A stretch of 64,000 bases of DNA from NCBI RefSeq assembly GCF_019042735.1, contig NZ_JAHQCR010000050.1:1-64000 (forward strand), read 5' to 3'. Shown here one piece after another: positions 17,972 to 26,817 of the stretch (position 1 is the first letter of the stretch; the number at the start of each line of letters is the position of its first letter). Made by a program: the position numbers and the translations under genes. This DNA comes from Evansella alkalicola. Lineage in GTDB: Bacteria; Bacillota; Bacilli; Bacillales; Salisediminibacteriaceae. The notes beneath the pieces are model-generated. The model made no database searches and was not told the origin of the DNA. It saw only the letters and a list, made by a program, of their open reading frames with translations.

Positions 17972-18283
17972 TTATTGAGGATCATACTCTTCAATTTTTT
18001 TATAAACATCAGGGAGTCTTGGGTTCCCCTCCGCCACAATCTCATCATCAATCACAACAAGGGGATAGAAATACTCGTCATTTAATATTTTTTGTGCATA
18101 TATCTTTTGTTCCTCATTAACTGGAGCTTCAATATCGCAATAAACAAATTGAAATGACTTTTCAGGGTATTTTCTGTTCACCGCCGCTTCCAACCATTCC
18201 ATTGTTTCCAAAGCACTTGGTAAATGTATACAACTGGCACATTTCTCTTCTGCACCGTATACTGTAATAGTAATTGGATTCAT
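17972..18283 (-). CDS. yuzD: YuzD family protein (DUF1462, thioredoxin-like)
   Basis: A 103-aa protein with a predicted thioredoxin fold. A CASC pair follows the first strand (YGAEEKCASCIHLP), and YPLVVIDDEIVAEGNP resembles the cis-Pro region. It probably acts in thiol redox or metal handling, which suits its position beside the Fe-S scaffold gene yutI; this is an inference. ATG 18283 follows AAGGAGAGG. Confidence 0.88.
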   Translation of the reverse strand: MNPITITVYGAEEKCASCIHLPSALETMEWLEAAVNRKYPEKSFQFVYCDIEAPVNEEQKIYAQKILNDEYFYPLVVIDDEIVAEGNPRLPDVYKKIEEYDPQ

Positions 18284-18471
18284 GTAATTCGCCTCTCCTT
18301 TTAAGGACTAACAGTACTGACTATATCATATCATATAAAGTAATCCAGATATTAGTTTGCAGTATTGTCACATTTTTAACTATAAAGATAGAAAAAATAA
18401 GACGTGTTCATGGATTTTTTCCTTCATGGATATTATAATGTTTGTAAGAGTAAAGAAAGGAGTTGTTAAGA

Positions 18472-18708
18472 ATGGCAGAAACTACAATTGAAGCACAAGT
18501 ACAAGAAGTTCTTGATAAATTACGTCCGTTCCTACTTCGTGACGGCGGAGACGTTGAACTAGTTGATGTGGAAGACGGCGTTGTTAAAGTTCGATTAATG
18601 GGGGCTTGCGGTTCTTGCCCAAGTTCAACTATCACATTAAAAGCTGGTATTGAACGCGCTCTTCTAGAGGAAGTACCAGGAATAACTGAACTAGAACAAG
18701 TATTTTAA
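18472..18708 (+). CDS. yutI: NifU C-terminal domain Fe-S protein YutI
   Basis: A 78-aa Nfu-type scaffold/carrier. It has the family core LRDGGDVELVDVEDGVVKV and the cluster-binding CGSC (GACGSCPSS). It delivers Fe-S clusters to target proteins. ATG 18472 follows AAAGGAG at 9 nt. The long opposite-strand frame over it is a shadow. Confidence 0.95.
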   Translation: MAETTIEAQVQEVLDKLRPFLLRDGGDVELVDVEDGVVKVRLMGACGSCPSSTITLKAGIERALLEEVPGITELEQVF

Positions 18709-18727
18709 TTAATAATTTCTAAATCAA

Positions 18728-18774
18728 AGACTATCCTGAGCTGTTTTTTCAAACAGTCTGGATAGTCTTTTTTT
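18728..18774. terminator. yutI terminator
   Basis: AGACTATCC with GGATAGTCT, plus an inner CTGTTT/AAACAG stem, followed by seven T. Confidence 0.88.
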
Positions 18775-18778
18775 GGCT

Positions 18779-19744
18779 CTAATTTACTGTTGCTTCTGGT
18801 TTCTTCCCACTTAGGACATCAATGATATTACGACTAGCAAGCTTAGCCATCTCCTGTCTTGTCTCTACACTGGCACTGCCAATATGAGGAAGGGCAACGA
18901 CGTTTGAAAAACCTAGGAGGGGATGGTCATTACTTATTGGTTCTTCTCTGAATACATCCAATCCAGCTGCAGCAATTTCCTTTGAGCTCAGGGCGATTAT
19001 TAAATCATCTTCGTTCACTAATCCACCCCTAGAAGCGTTAATAAAAATACTACTGTTTTTCATTTGCTTAAATGCCTCTATATCAAACATTTCCTTCGTT
19101 TTTTCCGTTAAAGGGGCAAGACAAACCACAAAGTCCGAACGTTCTAATAAATGTTGAAAGCTAACATATGTAGCACCGAGCTCCTTTTCAGCATCGCTGT
19201 TATGCGTACGGTTATGATAAAGTATCTCCATGTCAAAACCTTTAGCCCGCTTTGCAACGGCTGCACCAATTCTCCCCATTCCTATTATTCCTAACGTCTT
19301 ATGGTGAATATCAGTTCCAGCTAACAGCATTGGAGCCCAGTTTTTCCAATTACCAGCTTTAATATATTCTGCACCTTCCACAATCCTTCTTGCAGTTGCC
19401 ATTAGTAAACCAAAGGTCAGGTCAGCAGTTGTATCAGTCAATACATCTGGCGTGTTGCAAACTACGACGCCTTTTTCTGTTGCAGCTTGAATATTAATGT
19501 TATCGAAACCAACAGCCATATTAGAAACAACCTTTAAATTGGGAGATTGATCTAATAATTTTTCATCAATTTTATCCGATAACATCGTATACAAAGCAGT
19601 GGCTGTTTTAGCTTTCTCTATGAGTATTTCACGTGGGATAGGTTCCATTTCATGTGGCCACATTTCCACTTCACCTATCTCCATTAAAGGGAGTAACGCC
19701 TCCTCAGGTACTTTCCGTGTAACATAAATAAATGGCTTTTCCAT
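18779..19744 (-). CDS. D-2-hydroxyacid dehydrogenase (glyoxylate/hydroxypyruvate reductase type)
   Basis: A 321-aa NAD(P)-dependent enzyme. The cofactor motif is GIIGMGRIGAAVAKRA. Catalytic residues fit the family: Arg in NASRGG, Glu in FREEP and His in LPHIGSAS. The closest subgroup by eye is the GyaR/GhrB type (D-glycerate dehydrogenase). Full length. Faces yutI across a shared terminator. Confidence 0.9.
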   Translation of the reverse strand: MEKPFIYVTRKVPEEALLPLMEIGEVEMWPHEMEPIPREILIEKAKTATALYTMLSDKIDEKLLDQSPNLKVVSNMAVGFDNINIQAATEKGVVVCNTPDVLTDTTADLTFGLLMATARRIVEGAEYIKAGNWKNWAPMLLAGTDIHHKTLGIIGMGRIGAAVAKRAKGFDMEILYHNRTHNSDAEKELGATYVSFQHLLERSDFVVCLAPLTEKTKEMFDIEAFKQMKNSSIFINASRGGLVNEDDLIIALSSKEIAAAGLDVFREEPISNDHPLLGFSNVVALPHIGSASVETRQEMAKLASRNIIDVLSGKKPEATVN

Positions 19745-19814
19745 GTTACGATCCCCTCCTTAATACCATTATACTTATTAACTTTATTGAAATAAAAAAT
19801 AAACACAGCTTATC

Positions 19815-20858
19815 CTAATCGGTGCTGTGTTGAGAATGAATGATCCAGTGTGGAAGTTTACTCACTACCTTTAATTGCTCAAATCGTTGAAACAAATACT
19901 CAAATAACAATTCAAAATCTCCTGAACCCTTAAATAATTGGTAACATTTTTGAGCAATGATTTCTTTTTCTATTTCATTTCCTACTTGGTAATACTTTTC
20001 GATGTTCTCGAAATAATGAAGTGGAAATAACAGCCTAGAAAACAATAGCTTTTGATCTAGTAATGATAAGGGTTGCACTTTTTCATATTCATTTAAGAAT
20101 GTGTCTATTAGATTGATACGTAAATGAAGGTATTCTGGAGAAACCCATATATTACGAATATACTCTGCTATGTCTCTCGTATAGTGATCAAATGTTAGAT
20201 CTGTTGGCACTTTAATTTGTGATGTAGCACCTTCCCAAATCGTTAACCAGGTTGATTCCTGAAAGCGCTCATGGCAAATAGTCTTATGGACTCCCTGATA
20301 AGAAAAATCGTCGATTGCCATATCAGCAATCATTTGAATAGCATTTTCACTTACACCTAAAAAATATGGAAAGGACAAACAAAATTCTTTTTCAAGCTCT
20401 GTTTTCTCACTACTTTTAGTAACAGTTACATACCAGTTTTCTAATTGATCGAGACGTCGTTCCCACCTTTCCTTCCAAGGAAGAAACTGATTAGATAAAT
20501 TTTTATCACTTGGGGTGTAATGATATCCAAGCTGATGAAATTGTGCTAGGCGATAACCTAATTCCCCTCCCATGTCCCCATTAAATTCAGGGAGTTGGAA
20601 AACAATATAACTGACGCCGTTATCCCAAATTGTACTACTCCTTTTACCTTCAGGGCTTATATAGGCAGCTACGTCATAGTCACCTTGATTGTTCAGCCAT
20701 TGACCCATAAATATTTTTTCATTAACCATCTTTTCAGGATAATTGATTGGACGAAGTAAATAGCCCAGACCTTCTGCAAAAATAATGTGGTCACTTCCAA
20801 TTTGCATGATTTGTTCTGGATATATTTTAAATTGATTATACAGTTCTCTTTCTATCAT
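19815..20858 (-). CDS. yutH: YutH, spore-coat-associated kinase-like protein (CotS family)
   Basis: A 347-aa protein of the aminoglycoside-phosphotransferase/CotS fold. It has the LAQFHQLGYHYTPSD region and KTICHERFQESTW, where an active kinase would show HGD-H-xN; that catalytic loop is poorly kept, so it may be a pseudokinase. Known relatives are spore coat proteins made late in sporulation. Start ATG 20858 follows GGTGGTG; the longer frame begins inside the ribosome site. Confidence 0.8.
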   Translation of the reverse strand: MIERELYNQFKIYPEQIMQIGSDHIIFAEGLGYLLRPINYPEKMVNEKIFMGQWLNNQGDYDVAAYISPEGKRSSTIWDNGVSYIVFQLPEFNGDMGGELGYRLAQFHQLGYHYTPSDKNLSNQFLPWKERWERRLDQLENWYVTVTKSSEKTELEKEFCLSFPYFLGVSENAIQMIADMAIDDFSYQGVHKTICHERFQESTWLTIWEGATSQIKVPTDLTFDHYTRDIAEYIRNIWVSPEYLHLRINLIDTFLNEYEKVQPLSLLDQKLLFSRLLFPLHYFENIEKYYQVGNEIEKEIIAQKCYQLFKGSGDFELLFEYLFQRFEQLKVVSKLPHWIIHSQHSTD

Positions 20859-21197
20859 AAAAACACCACCTTCCTCCATCCCTGATTACCCTTTTATAGT
20901 CTATGACCTAGAATCACAACACGTTCACTTCTAATGGAATATTTTAACGAACATCACACACACTAAAGGATATTCTGCACAATTAATTGACTAAAGCTAC
21001 ACAATTGAACTAGCTTCAGGCTACTCGAATTCCGTAATCGGCTAGCAAGGTTCTTATTGCATTATATCGCTTTACGCCTTATCCAATGCTAGCTATTTCG
21101 ATTAACAGTGTACAACTTCTATCTCATTTACTATTTATATGTAACATAGGCTAATGAACTGCATATACTTTTCAAAAGATGCAGAAAGGGGATTTCA
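20859..21197. other. 339-bp spacer between yutH and pgpA
   Basis: Divergent intergenic region, AT-rich, ending in the GAAAGGGG ribosome site of pgpA. No further signal is seen. Confidence 0.5.
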
Positions 21198-21689
21198 ATG
21201 AAAAAGAACAGTGAATATTATACGCAAAAAGCTCGTGAGTGGTTGCTCGAACGTGGAGTGACTATTGAAGATATTGGTGATCTTGTATTTTTCCTTCAAG
21301 AAGCATACGTAGATGGACTTACGAAGGAACAATGTATTGAACACATTGAAAAGGTTTTGCAGAAAAGAGAAGTTCAAAATGCCATTATGACTGGCATTCA
21401 GTTAGACCGTTTAGCCGAACAAGGTAAGTTAGATGATCCTATTCAAGGAATTATTGAACGAGATGAAGGGCTATATGGTGTAGATGAAATTATCGCCCTC
21501 TCTATAGTTAATGTTTATGGATCAATCGGTTTTACCAATTATGGTTATATTGATAAGAAAAAGCCTGGTGTTCTCCAGAAGCTAAATGATAAGAATCAGG
21601 GATGTCATACATTTTTAGATGATATTGTAGGGGCAATTGCAGCTGCCGCATCTAGTAGGCTTGCCCACAGTGTCGAAGAAACAGAATAA
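21198..21689 (+). CDS. pgpA: Phosphatidylglycerophosphatase A (YutG)
   Basis: A 163-aa PgpA-family protein. It has GVTIEDIGDLVFFLQ, IIERDEGLYGVDEIIALSIVN and DDIVGAIAAAASSRLAH. The Asp/Glu-rich pattern of PgpA is present, but unlike E. coli PgpA this short form is rather soluble. It would dephosphorylate phosphatidylglycerol phosphate. Corresponds to yutG in B. subtilis. Confidence 0.88.
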   Translation: MKKNSEYYTQKAREWLLERGVTIEDIGDLVFFLQEAYVDGLTKEQCIEHIEKVLQKREVQNAIMTGIQLDRLAEQGKLDDPIQGIIERDEGLYGVDEIIALSIVNVYGSIGFTNYGYIDKKKPGVLQKLNDKNQGCHTFLDDIVGAIAAAASSRLAHSVEETE

Positions 21690-21704
21690 CGAAAGATATT
21701 ATAT

Positions 21705-21755
21705 AAAAAACACCACGAAATTGGTCAATTGAACGATTTCGTGGTGTTTCTTTTA
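21705..21755. terminator. Bidirectional terminator pgpA / yutF
   Basis: ACACCACGAAAT with ATTTCGTGGTGT, A and T tracts on both sides. Confidence 0.9.
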
Positions 21756-22523
21756 AAATTTCCATTCATATAGGGAGTCAATGGACCAGGTTGGTTGAAC
21801 CTCAATTTCCTTTAGGTGCTCCTTTGAAGTAACACCTGTATGTACAATAATCGTATCCATACCAGCGTTAATGCCAGCTAAAATATCTGTCTGATAGTTA
21901 TCTCCTACCATCACCGTTTCTTCTAATGACGTGCCTAAAACTTCTAGTGCTTGATTAACGATAATCGACTCAGGTTTTCCAATAAATATAGGCTTAACCC
22001 CAGTAGATACATGAACAACAGAGGTCAGGGAACCGTTACCAGGAAGAAGCCCTCTCTCCGTTGGAATAGCAACATCTCCATTTGTAGATATAAATAGTGC
22101 ACCGGCTCTCACAGCAAGACATGCCTTTGACAGCTTTTCATAATTAATATCTCTGTCAATTCCCATTACAACAACGTCTACATTTTTTTCAACTTCTACT
22201 AATTGTAATCCATTCTCCTTTAATGCTTCTTCAAGCCCTTCTTCTCCAATCATATATACACGGGCTTCAGGGGACCGTTCATGGATGTAATTTGATGTTG
22301 CCATACTTGTGGTAAAAACATGTTCTGCGGTCGCTGGAATGTCGAGCGTAATTAGTTTTTCTGCAACCTGCTCAGGTGTTCTTGAAGAATTATTTGTTAC
22401 AAATAAATAAGGCAAGTTTCTATCTGCAAGATTCTTTACGAAATAAGATGCTGCTTCTATTTTTTCTTCTCCTCGATACATCGTTCCATCGAGGTCTATT
22501 AAATATCCTTTATACTCTTTCAC
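21753..22523 (-). CDS. yutF: HAD-superfamily sugar-phosphatase-like hydrolase YutF (NagD type)
   Basis: A 256-aa HAD hydrolase. Motif I is LIDLDGTMYRG, motif II FVTNNSSRTP, and the C-terminal motif IV MVGDNYQTDILAG. A C2 cap lies in between. The start is GTG 22523 with AGGAGGAG upstream; the longer frame starts at a TTG inside the ribosome site. The length equals the usual 256 aa. Substrate probably a phosphorylated sugar or nucleotide. Confidence 0.93.
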   Translation of the reverse strand: MKEYKGYLIDLDGTMYRGEEKIEAASYFVKNLADRNLPYLFVTNNSSRTPEQVAEKLITLDIPATAEHVFTTSMATSNYIHERSPEARVYMIGEEGLEEALKENGLQLVEVEKNVDVVVMGIDRDINYEKLSKACLAVRAGALFISTNGDVAIPTERGLLPGNGSLTSVVHVSTGVKPIFIGKPESIIVNQALEVLGTSLEETVMVGDNYQTDILAGINAGMDTIIVHTGVTSKEHLKEIEVQPTWSIDSLYEWKF

Positions 22524-22544
22524 ACTAACTCTCCTCCTGTTCAA

Positions 22545-22580
22545 TAAAAAATACCGTCACCCTTGTATGAGTGACGATAC
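22545..22580 (-). terminator. Terminator of the SufR-like gene
   Basis: ACCGTCAC (22553-22560) with GTGACGAT (22571-22578), then TTTTTT on the minus strand; it ends just before the yutF ribosome site. Confidence 0.8.
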
Positions 22581-22588
22581 TCCAAATA

Positions 22589-23218
22589 TTACTTTGGACT
22601 GATTTTATAATAACAGTGCCCATCTTGTCCAGTTGCCATGCAATTGATCACTTGAACTTCTGCATTTAAAAGTTCTGTTAATAGGTTCTTTTCACACTCA
22701 CAGACCACTGGAAACTCCTTAGCCACTTCAGCTATGGGACAATTAAATTGTTTTAATACATAAGTCCCATCAGGTTCTTCAGTTACCTCCGCCATAAAGC
22801 CATTTTCATTTTGAAGCCTAGCAATTTCATATAGTTTTTCTTGGAAGTCTTTTAAAAACATTCGCTTTTCGTATTTCTTCTTGATTCGCTCTGTTCTCAT
22901 GTCAAATAATGCTTTTACCTTTGTAGCACCATCCAATTCCTCTAAGTTTTTTAGTAGCTCAATTGCAAGTGTCGCATAATCCCTTGGAAACATCTCCTGA
23001 CCTGAATGGGACAATTGATAAACATTTGTTGGGCGTCCCATCGCTTGCCTTAATAAAGTTGTCTCAACAATATCATCTCTCTCTAATGTGTTAAGATGTC
23101 TCCTTACTGCCATTTCTGTTATATCCAATTCATGAGCGATTGCTGAAACGGTTAGCTGCCTTTCCCTTTTTAACAGACTCAATATTTGTTCTCTTGTTGA
23201 GGTGGTTTTAGTTGCCAT
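22589..23218 (-). CDS. DeoR/ArsR-type HTH regulator with cysteine-rich C-terminus, SufR-like
   Basis: A 209-aa regulator. A winged HTH lies at residues 8-70 (ILSLLKRERQLTVSAIAHEL, EMAVRRHLNTLE). The C-terminal domain carries Cys160, Cys173, Cys175, Cys193 and Cys202; the C160-x12-C173 spacing and a distal Cys resemble SufR, which senses Fe-S clusters. The neighbourhood (yutM, yutI and, farther away, suf) fits control of Fe-S assembly, but that is an inference. Start ATG 23218; GTG 23227 is the alternative. Confidence 0.72.
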   Translation of the reverse strand: MATKTTSTREQILSLLKRERQLTVSAIAHELDITEMAVRRHLNTLERDDIVETTLLRQAMGRPTNVYQLSHSGQEMFPRDYATLAIELLKNLEELDGATKVKALFDMRTERIKKKYEKRMFLKDFQEKLYEIARLQNENGFMAEVTEEPDGTYVLKQFNCPIAEVAKEFPVVCECEKNLLTELLNAEVQVINCMATGQDGHCYYKISPK

Positions 23219-23342
23219 CTTCCTCACCTTCCTTCCCCTTTATTTTACATAATTAAATATAAGCAGAGAATAAGATTACATAAATGTTTACAAATTTGAC
23301 TAAATCAGTTCACTGTTTGTTCACTATTTCACATAATTACTT

Positions 23343-23366
23343 GAAAAAGGAGTGTGCGTCACTCCT
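23343..23366 (-). terminator. yutE terminator overlapping its stop codon
   Basis: Minus strand AAGGAGTG-ACGCA-CACTCCTT then TTT. The TGA stop of yutE lies inside the left arm. Confidence 0.7.
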
Positions 23367-23802
23367 TAGTAGGGAGAAAAGCAGAAACTGGTCCCAATTC
23401 ACTTTTTAAATACAATCTAATTTTTCCAGAATACTTTAGTAATATCTCTGATTCATTTCGTAATGATTCGGCTAACTTGTCGTGGTCAATACTTATGTAA
23501 TCTTGTAATAGGACCTTTCTCCAAGGTATGATCCTCTTTAAAGACAAACCATCATTTTCAGAAATTACTCTTTCATCAACTAATATGTCTACGACGTCTT
23601 CATAACTTCCAGGATCGCGCATAATAAAACCATCAATCATCTGGTTCCCAACGTCTATAATAATTTCAATTGTCATATGAGCGATACGTTCTAAAGCTAA
23701 TTTATTTATTTCATGATCCCATTCGTGTGCTGAAAATAACTCAAGCTGTTTTTCCAGGACTTTTAATCGCTTCTCGATTAAATCACGATCTACAAAGTAC
23801 AT
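23359..23802 (-). CDS. yutE: YutE, HepT-like (DUF86) protein
   Basis: A 147-aa helical protein of the DUF86/HepT fold. Toxin HepT proteins have an R-x4-6-H-x-Y RNase motif; here the matching segment is RKVLLQDY (residues 95-102), with Gln where His is expected. No MNT antitoxin gene is next to it. It is therefore likely a housekeeping homologue rather than an active toxin. Start ATG 23802 or 23808; both follow TAGGATG. Confidence 0.82.
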   Translation of the reverse strand: MYFVDRDLIEKRLKVLEKQLELFSAHEWDHEINKLALERIAHMTIEIIIDVGNQMIDGFIMRDPGSYEDVVDILVDERVISENDGLSLKRIIPWRKVLLQDYISIDHDKLAESLRNESEILLKYSGKIRLYLKSELGPVSAFLPTKE

Positions 23803-24020
23803 TTTCATCACATCCTACTCTAAATCTACACTTACAGATATTTTACCACAAAAATTTATATATCTAGAGAGAATTTTGTCAAAAAGTTGTTAACATTTAT
23901 TTTATAGTGTTTATTTGGTATGATTATGTAGTAATTCTTTTTATTCATAGACGGATTTTTACTTTTTATCATGCTGTTTTCTTAATGTAAACATCCCAAA
24001 AACGTAAAGGGGCGAATGAT

Positions 24021-24287
24021 ATGTCAGAACGGTTCTTTTTATATGATGAAAATGAAGACACTAAATCGAGGTATGTTAGTTTTATGGGGGAACAACAACG
24101 CTACGATATTATTTTAATATCTACCAATCGTTATTATGGGAAAAAATTAGTCTTAGATGTACAATCTAACCGTTTTGCTATTATAGGGCAAGATGACTTA
24201 GAAGAGCCTGGGTACATAGAAGAAGCTTTTAATCTGAAGGACGATGAAGGCCAAGAGTTAAGGGAATTTCTTTACGAAGTAATATAA
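24021..24287 (+). CDS. DUF3055 (SAV0927 family) protein
   Basis: An 88-aa conserved Firmicute protein; FFLYDENEDTKSRYVSFMGE and FAIIGQDDLEEPGYIEEAF are typical of the family. Soluble, acidic, of unknown function. Ribosome site AAAGGGGCGAATG precedes ATG 24021. Confidence 0.8.
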   Translation: MSERFFLYDENEDTKSRYVSFMGEQQRYDIILISTNRYYGKKLVLDVQSNRFAIIGQDDLEEPGYIEEAFNLKDDEGQELREFLYEVI

Positions 24288-24297
24288 TGATTTAAAT

Positions 24298-24339
24298 AAA
24301 CCTCCTCTCCACATACTATTTGGAAAGGAGGTTTTTTTG
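24298..24339 (+). terminator. Hairpin that contains the next gene's ribosome site
   Basis: AAACCTCCT (24298-24306) pairs with AGGAGGTTT (24326-24334), plus CCA/TGG inside, followed by T7. It looks like the DUF3055 terminator. Its 3' arm is also the AGGAGG ribosome site of the GTG-initiated gene at 24340. Confidence 0.75.
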
Positions 24340-24609
24340 GTGACGAAAAAGGAAGAAAAACACTACACTGACTTTTCTACTGTTGAAAAAAACAGAAATG
24401 AAGTTATTCCAGAACAAACCCCCGAAGGGCCATATGGCTCCCCTTACGAAGGGAGCTTAGAAAAAACCACACCTTGGCAAGAAGGACAAAGGTCAGTAAG
24501 CGGGTTTGCTTATGAAAATCGTAACCTACACCAAGACCTTGAACGAAAAGACCCTAATGCTCATAAAACACACGATGATAAACGGGTAGATAGTGAGGAA
24601 CCATTTTAA
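24340..24609 (+). CDS. Small hydrophilic 'cytosolic protein' of Bacillus
   Basis: An 89-aa very polar protein (KHYTDFSTVE, EGPYGSPYEG, TPWQEGQRSVSGFAYENRNLH) of a type widespread in Bacillus. Function unknown; composition suggests it is largely disordered. The start is GTG 24340, 8 nt after AGGAGG. It is either transcribed by readthrough of the upstream hairpin or from an unseen promoter. Confidence 0.72.
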   Translation: MTKKEEKHYTDFSTVEKNRNEVIPEQTPEGPYGSPYEGSLEKTTPWQEGQRSVSGFAYENRNLHQDLERKDPNAHKTHDDKRVDSEEPF

Positions 24610-24727
24610 ATTTAAATTGGCTGCCCTGAAAAATTATTACTATTTTTATTGCCATTTAAAAACACTTCACTCGCTTTCCGTTGGTCGAACATGAGCATCG
24701 TCGCTATTTTCATGCTTTAACTAGTTA

Positions 24728-24754
24728 AGTGCCCAATATTATTTATTGGGCACT
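24728..24754. terminator. Hairpin near the esterase 3' side
   Basis: AGTGCCCAATA pairs perfectly with TATTGGGCACT around a short loop, 65 bp beyond the esterase stop. It lacks a strong T tract on either strand, so it may be a terminator or a processing hairpin. Confidence 0.5.
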
Positions 24755-24819
24755 CTCTATAGTTATGGTTTCTTCATTCTCTTATATACCTCATAAAGTA
24801 TTGCCGAAGCAGCCTCCAA

Positions 24820-26325
24820 TTATTGAAGCTGGTCTGTGTTCAAAGTATATTGACTTAGATAATCCCAAACGATCTGACGGTTAATATCAACATTGTTTGG
24901 CTCACTGTGACCATGTCCAGCAATTGCATACTGAATAATATCAGCATGATCACCACTGTATGAGTATCTAGTGACGTTAGCATTCACTGTTTCTCCATCT
25001 ACTCGGCCATCATTATCTATGCCTAACTTATCTGCCCACCAAGGACCTACATCTAAGAAGTGGTGGAAAGCAGGTTCACCAAAGTTCGCACCAAAGTTGT
25101 CTGTCCCGCCTTGGAATGGAATAACAGTATCTGCTTCTCCCATTACGTGAATAATGGAAATTGGTGTTGTTGGAGACTCATCATTTAATTCATATCCTAA
25201 TGTCATAGTAGCTCCAAGCGGTGCAACTGCAGCAAGTCTATCTGACAGGTTCACTGCTAGGTTGAATGAGAACATCCCACCACTAGAGAAACCAGTAGCA
25301 TATACGCGATCAAGATCAATGGTGTATAGTTCATCAAAATGATCAATCATTGCAGATACAAAACCTACATCGTCCACTTGATCTCTATAAATGTACTGAA
25401 GGGCGATAGAATATCCTGGATCCCATTGAGTACCTGCAACAGGTAACGGATTACCGAAGAAACCTGGAAGATAGCCTGAATTCGGGTCATCTAATGGCAA
25501 TACTGTTGAACTTGGGAAAACTGCAATAACGCCTTCTTCTTCTGCTATATCCCGCCAAGCTCCTTGTACATTACCGCTACCACCCATTCCATGGAAGTAG
25601 AATAGTAATGGAACATCACTTTGACCATCATAACTAGAGGGTATATAGTATTGGAAATTTCGGTCGTATTCAGCATGACTGAATCCGTCACTTAAAACCA
25701 TAGCACCTGTTTTTTGAACATTGAATTGTAAATCTACTGACTCGACTCGGCCATCAATCGTTACTGTAAGCACTTCCAAATTAGCAGATCCATTTAAATG
25801 AAGGCTGCCATCTACAGTAGCGTGATCTCCGTTGATAACGCTTTCAACAACATTTTCATTATCGGAAATGTATGTGAAATGAGTGACAGCAGAACCATCA
25901 ATGGTTTCATTACGTCTTTTAATATCAAGAACTTCAACTAGTGCATTGAATAAAGAACCGTCAACAGCTTCTACCTCAAGTTCCGAAGATGTTTGAGATA
26001 CTCTATATGGAGGACCAGGTTGTGCAAATCTAGACATTAATTCTTGAACAGATAAACCTATATTCTCTTCCGTTACCTCTTCGCCAAGCAAATTAGTAAT
26101 GATATTATATTTTCCAGGTGTGATACCTAAAGCTTTAGCTTCCTGAACCATGTCATAGCCCGAAGATCCACTTGCTTCCTCCGCACTCATATCATTATCT
26201 GTTATTTCCTCTTCAGCTGCTACTCCCCATGCTCCGACTCCCAACAACATCACTAACATAACTGCCGCTGTGACTATAAAACTTAATTTGCCTTTTCTTC
26301 GCATCTTCTTCTCTCGCATATTCAT
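24820..26325 (-). CDS. Secreted alpha/beta-hydrolase, PHB depolymerase/feruloyl esterase-like
   Basis: A 501-aa exported protein: basic start, hydrophobic signal (LSFIVTAAVMLVMLLGVGAW), then about 190 residues without clear similarity, then an LpqC/CE1-type hydrolase domain. That domain has LLFYFHGMGGSGN (oxyanion loop), nucleophile YATGFSSGGM, and catalytic His in AGHGHSEP. Likely cleaves an ester in a polymer such as PHB, xylan feruloyl esters or acetylated sugars; the substrate is not determinable. Start ATG 26325 after TTGGAGGCG. It is not part of the conserved yut order, so it is probably acquired. Confidence 0.8.
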   Translation of the reverse strand: MNMREKKMRRKGKLSFIVTAAVMLVMLLGVGAWGVAAEEEITDNDMSAEEASGSSGYDMVQEAKALGITPGKYNIITNLLGEEVTEENIGLSVQELMSRFAQPGPPYRVSQTSSELEVEAVDGSLFNALVEVLDIKRRNETIDGSAVTHFTYISDNENVVESVINGDHATVDGSLHLNGSANLEVLTVTIDGRVESVDLQFNVQKTGAMVLSDGFSHAEYDRNFQYYIPSSYDGQSDVPLLFYFHGMGGSGNVQGAWRDIAEEEGVIAVFPSSTVLPLDDPNSGYLPGFFGNPLPVAGTQWDPGYSIALQYIYRDQVDDVGFVSAMIDHFDELYTIDLDRVYATGFSSGGMFSFNLAVNLSDRLAAVAPLGATMTLGYELNDESPTTPISIIHVMGEADTVIPFQGGTDNFGANFGEPAFHHFLDVGPWWADKLGIDNDGRVDGETVNANVTRYSYSGDHADIIQYAIAGHGHSEPNNVDINRQIVWDYLSQYTLNTDQLQ

Positions 26326-26727
26326 AACGCCTCCAATCATAGAATTCTGTTCTTCATTTTACAAGCATTCGATAGCCCTGTAGCCCTGTAGTACTGCAAC
26401 TTGTCCGTCCTTAATTCCCACTAAGACTGATTTCATCCTCACAAATCCTTCCAAACCACCTTTATAAAACTGAATATTCAGTCTTTTTTATAGAAACTCC
26501 TCCCCTCATTAAAAACCGAATGTAATTTAGTACAAACTAAAGATAATATATTAGATTTTCTTACACAACGTACATGATGTTCTAAAATAACATTCTTATT
26601 TCCTCATTTATACTGAATGTCCAGATGAGTAAACACTACAACCAACACCAACAGTGGCTTTTTGACAGGTTTTTAATCTAGTCGTTCTGTACTTCCCATC
26701 GTTTTTCATGTCAAGGTCTTCTTTACA
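26326..26727. other. 402-bp spacer left of the IS1595-type element
   Basis: No gene. It holds a tandem GTAGCCCT duplication near 26380 and the 14-bp palindrome described separately. Confidence 0.5.
26469..26482. promoter_or_regulatory. 14-bp palindrome, possible operator
   Basis: ACTGAATATTCAGT is a perfect palindrome about 145 bp upstream of the esterase start. TetR-type operators often look like this; no regulator gene is adjacent. Confidence 0.35.
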
Positions 26728-26734
26728 TAAAAAA
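26728..26734. repeat. Target-site duplication, left
   Basis: TAAAAAA, repeated directly at 28206-28212 on the other side of the element. Confidence 0.55.
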
Positions 26735-26817
26735 GGCTGTTTTCGTATAGATTGTTGCTTTCTTGACCATATACTTATAAAGGGTTGATATAATGGGGTT
26801 TAAGGAGGCGTTCGGGT

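Noticed and set aside
23359..23802. HepT/MNT toxin-antitoxin pair
   Set aside because: The catalytic His is replaced and no nucleotidyltransferase antitoxin is adjacent.
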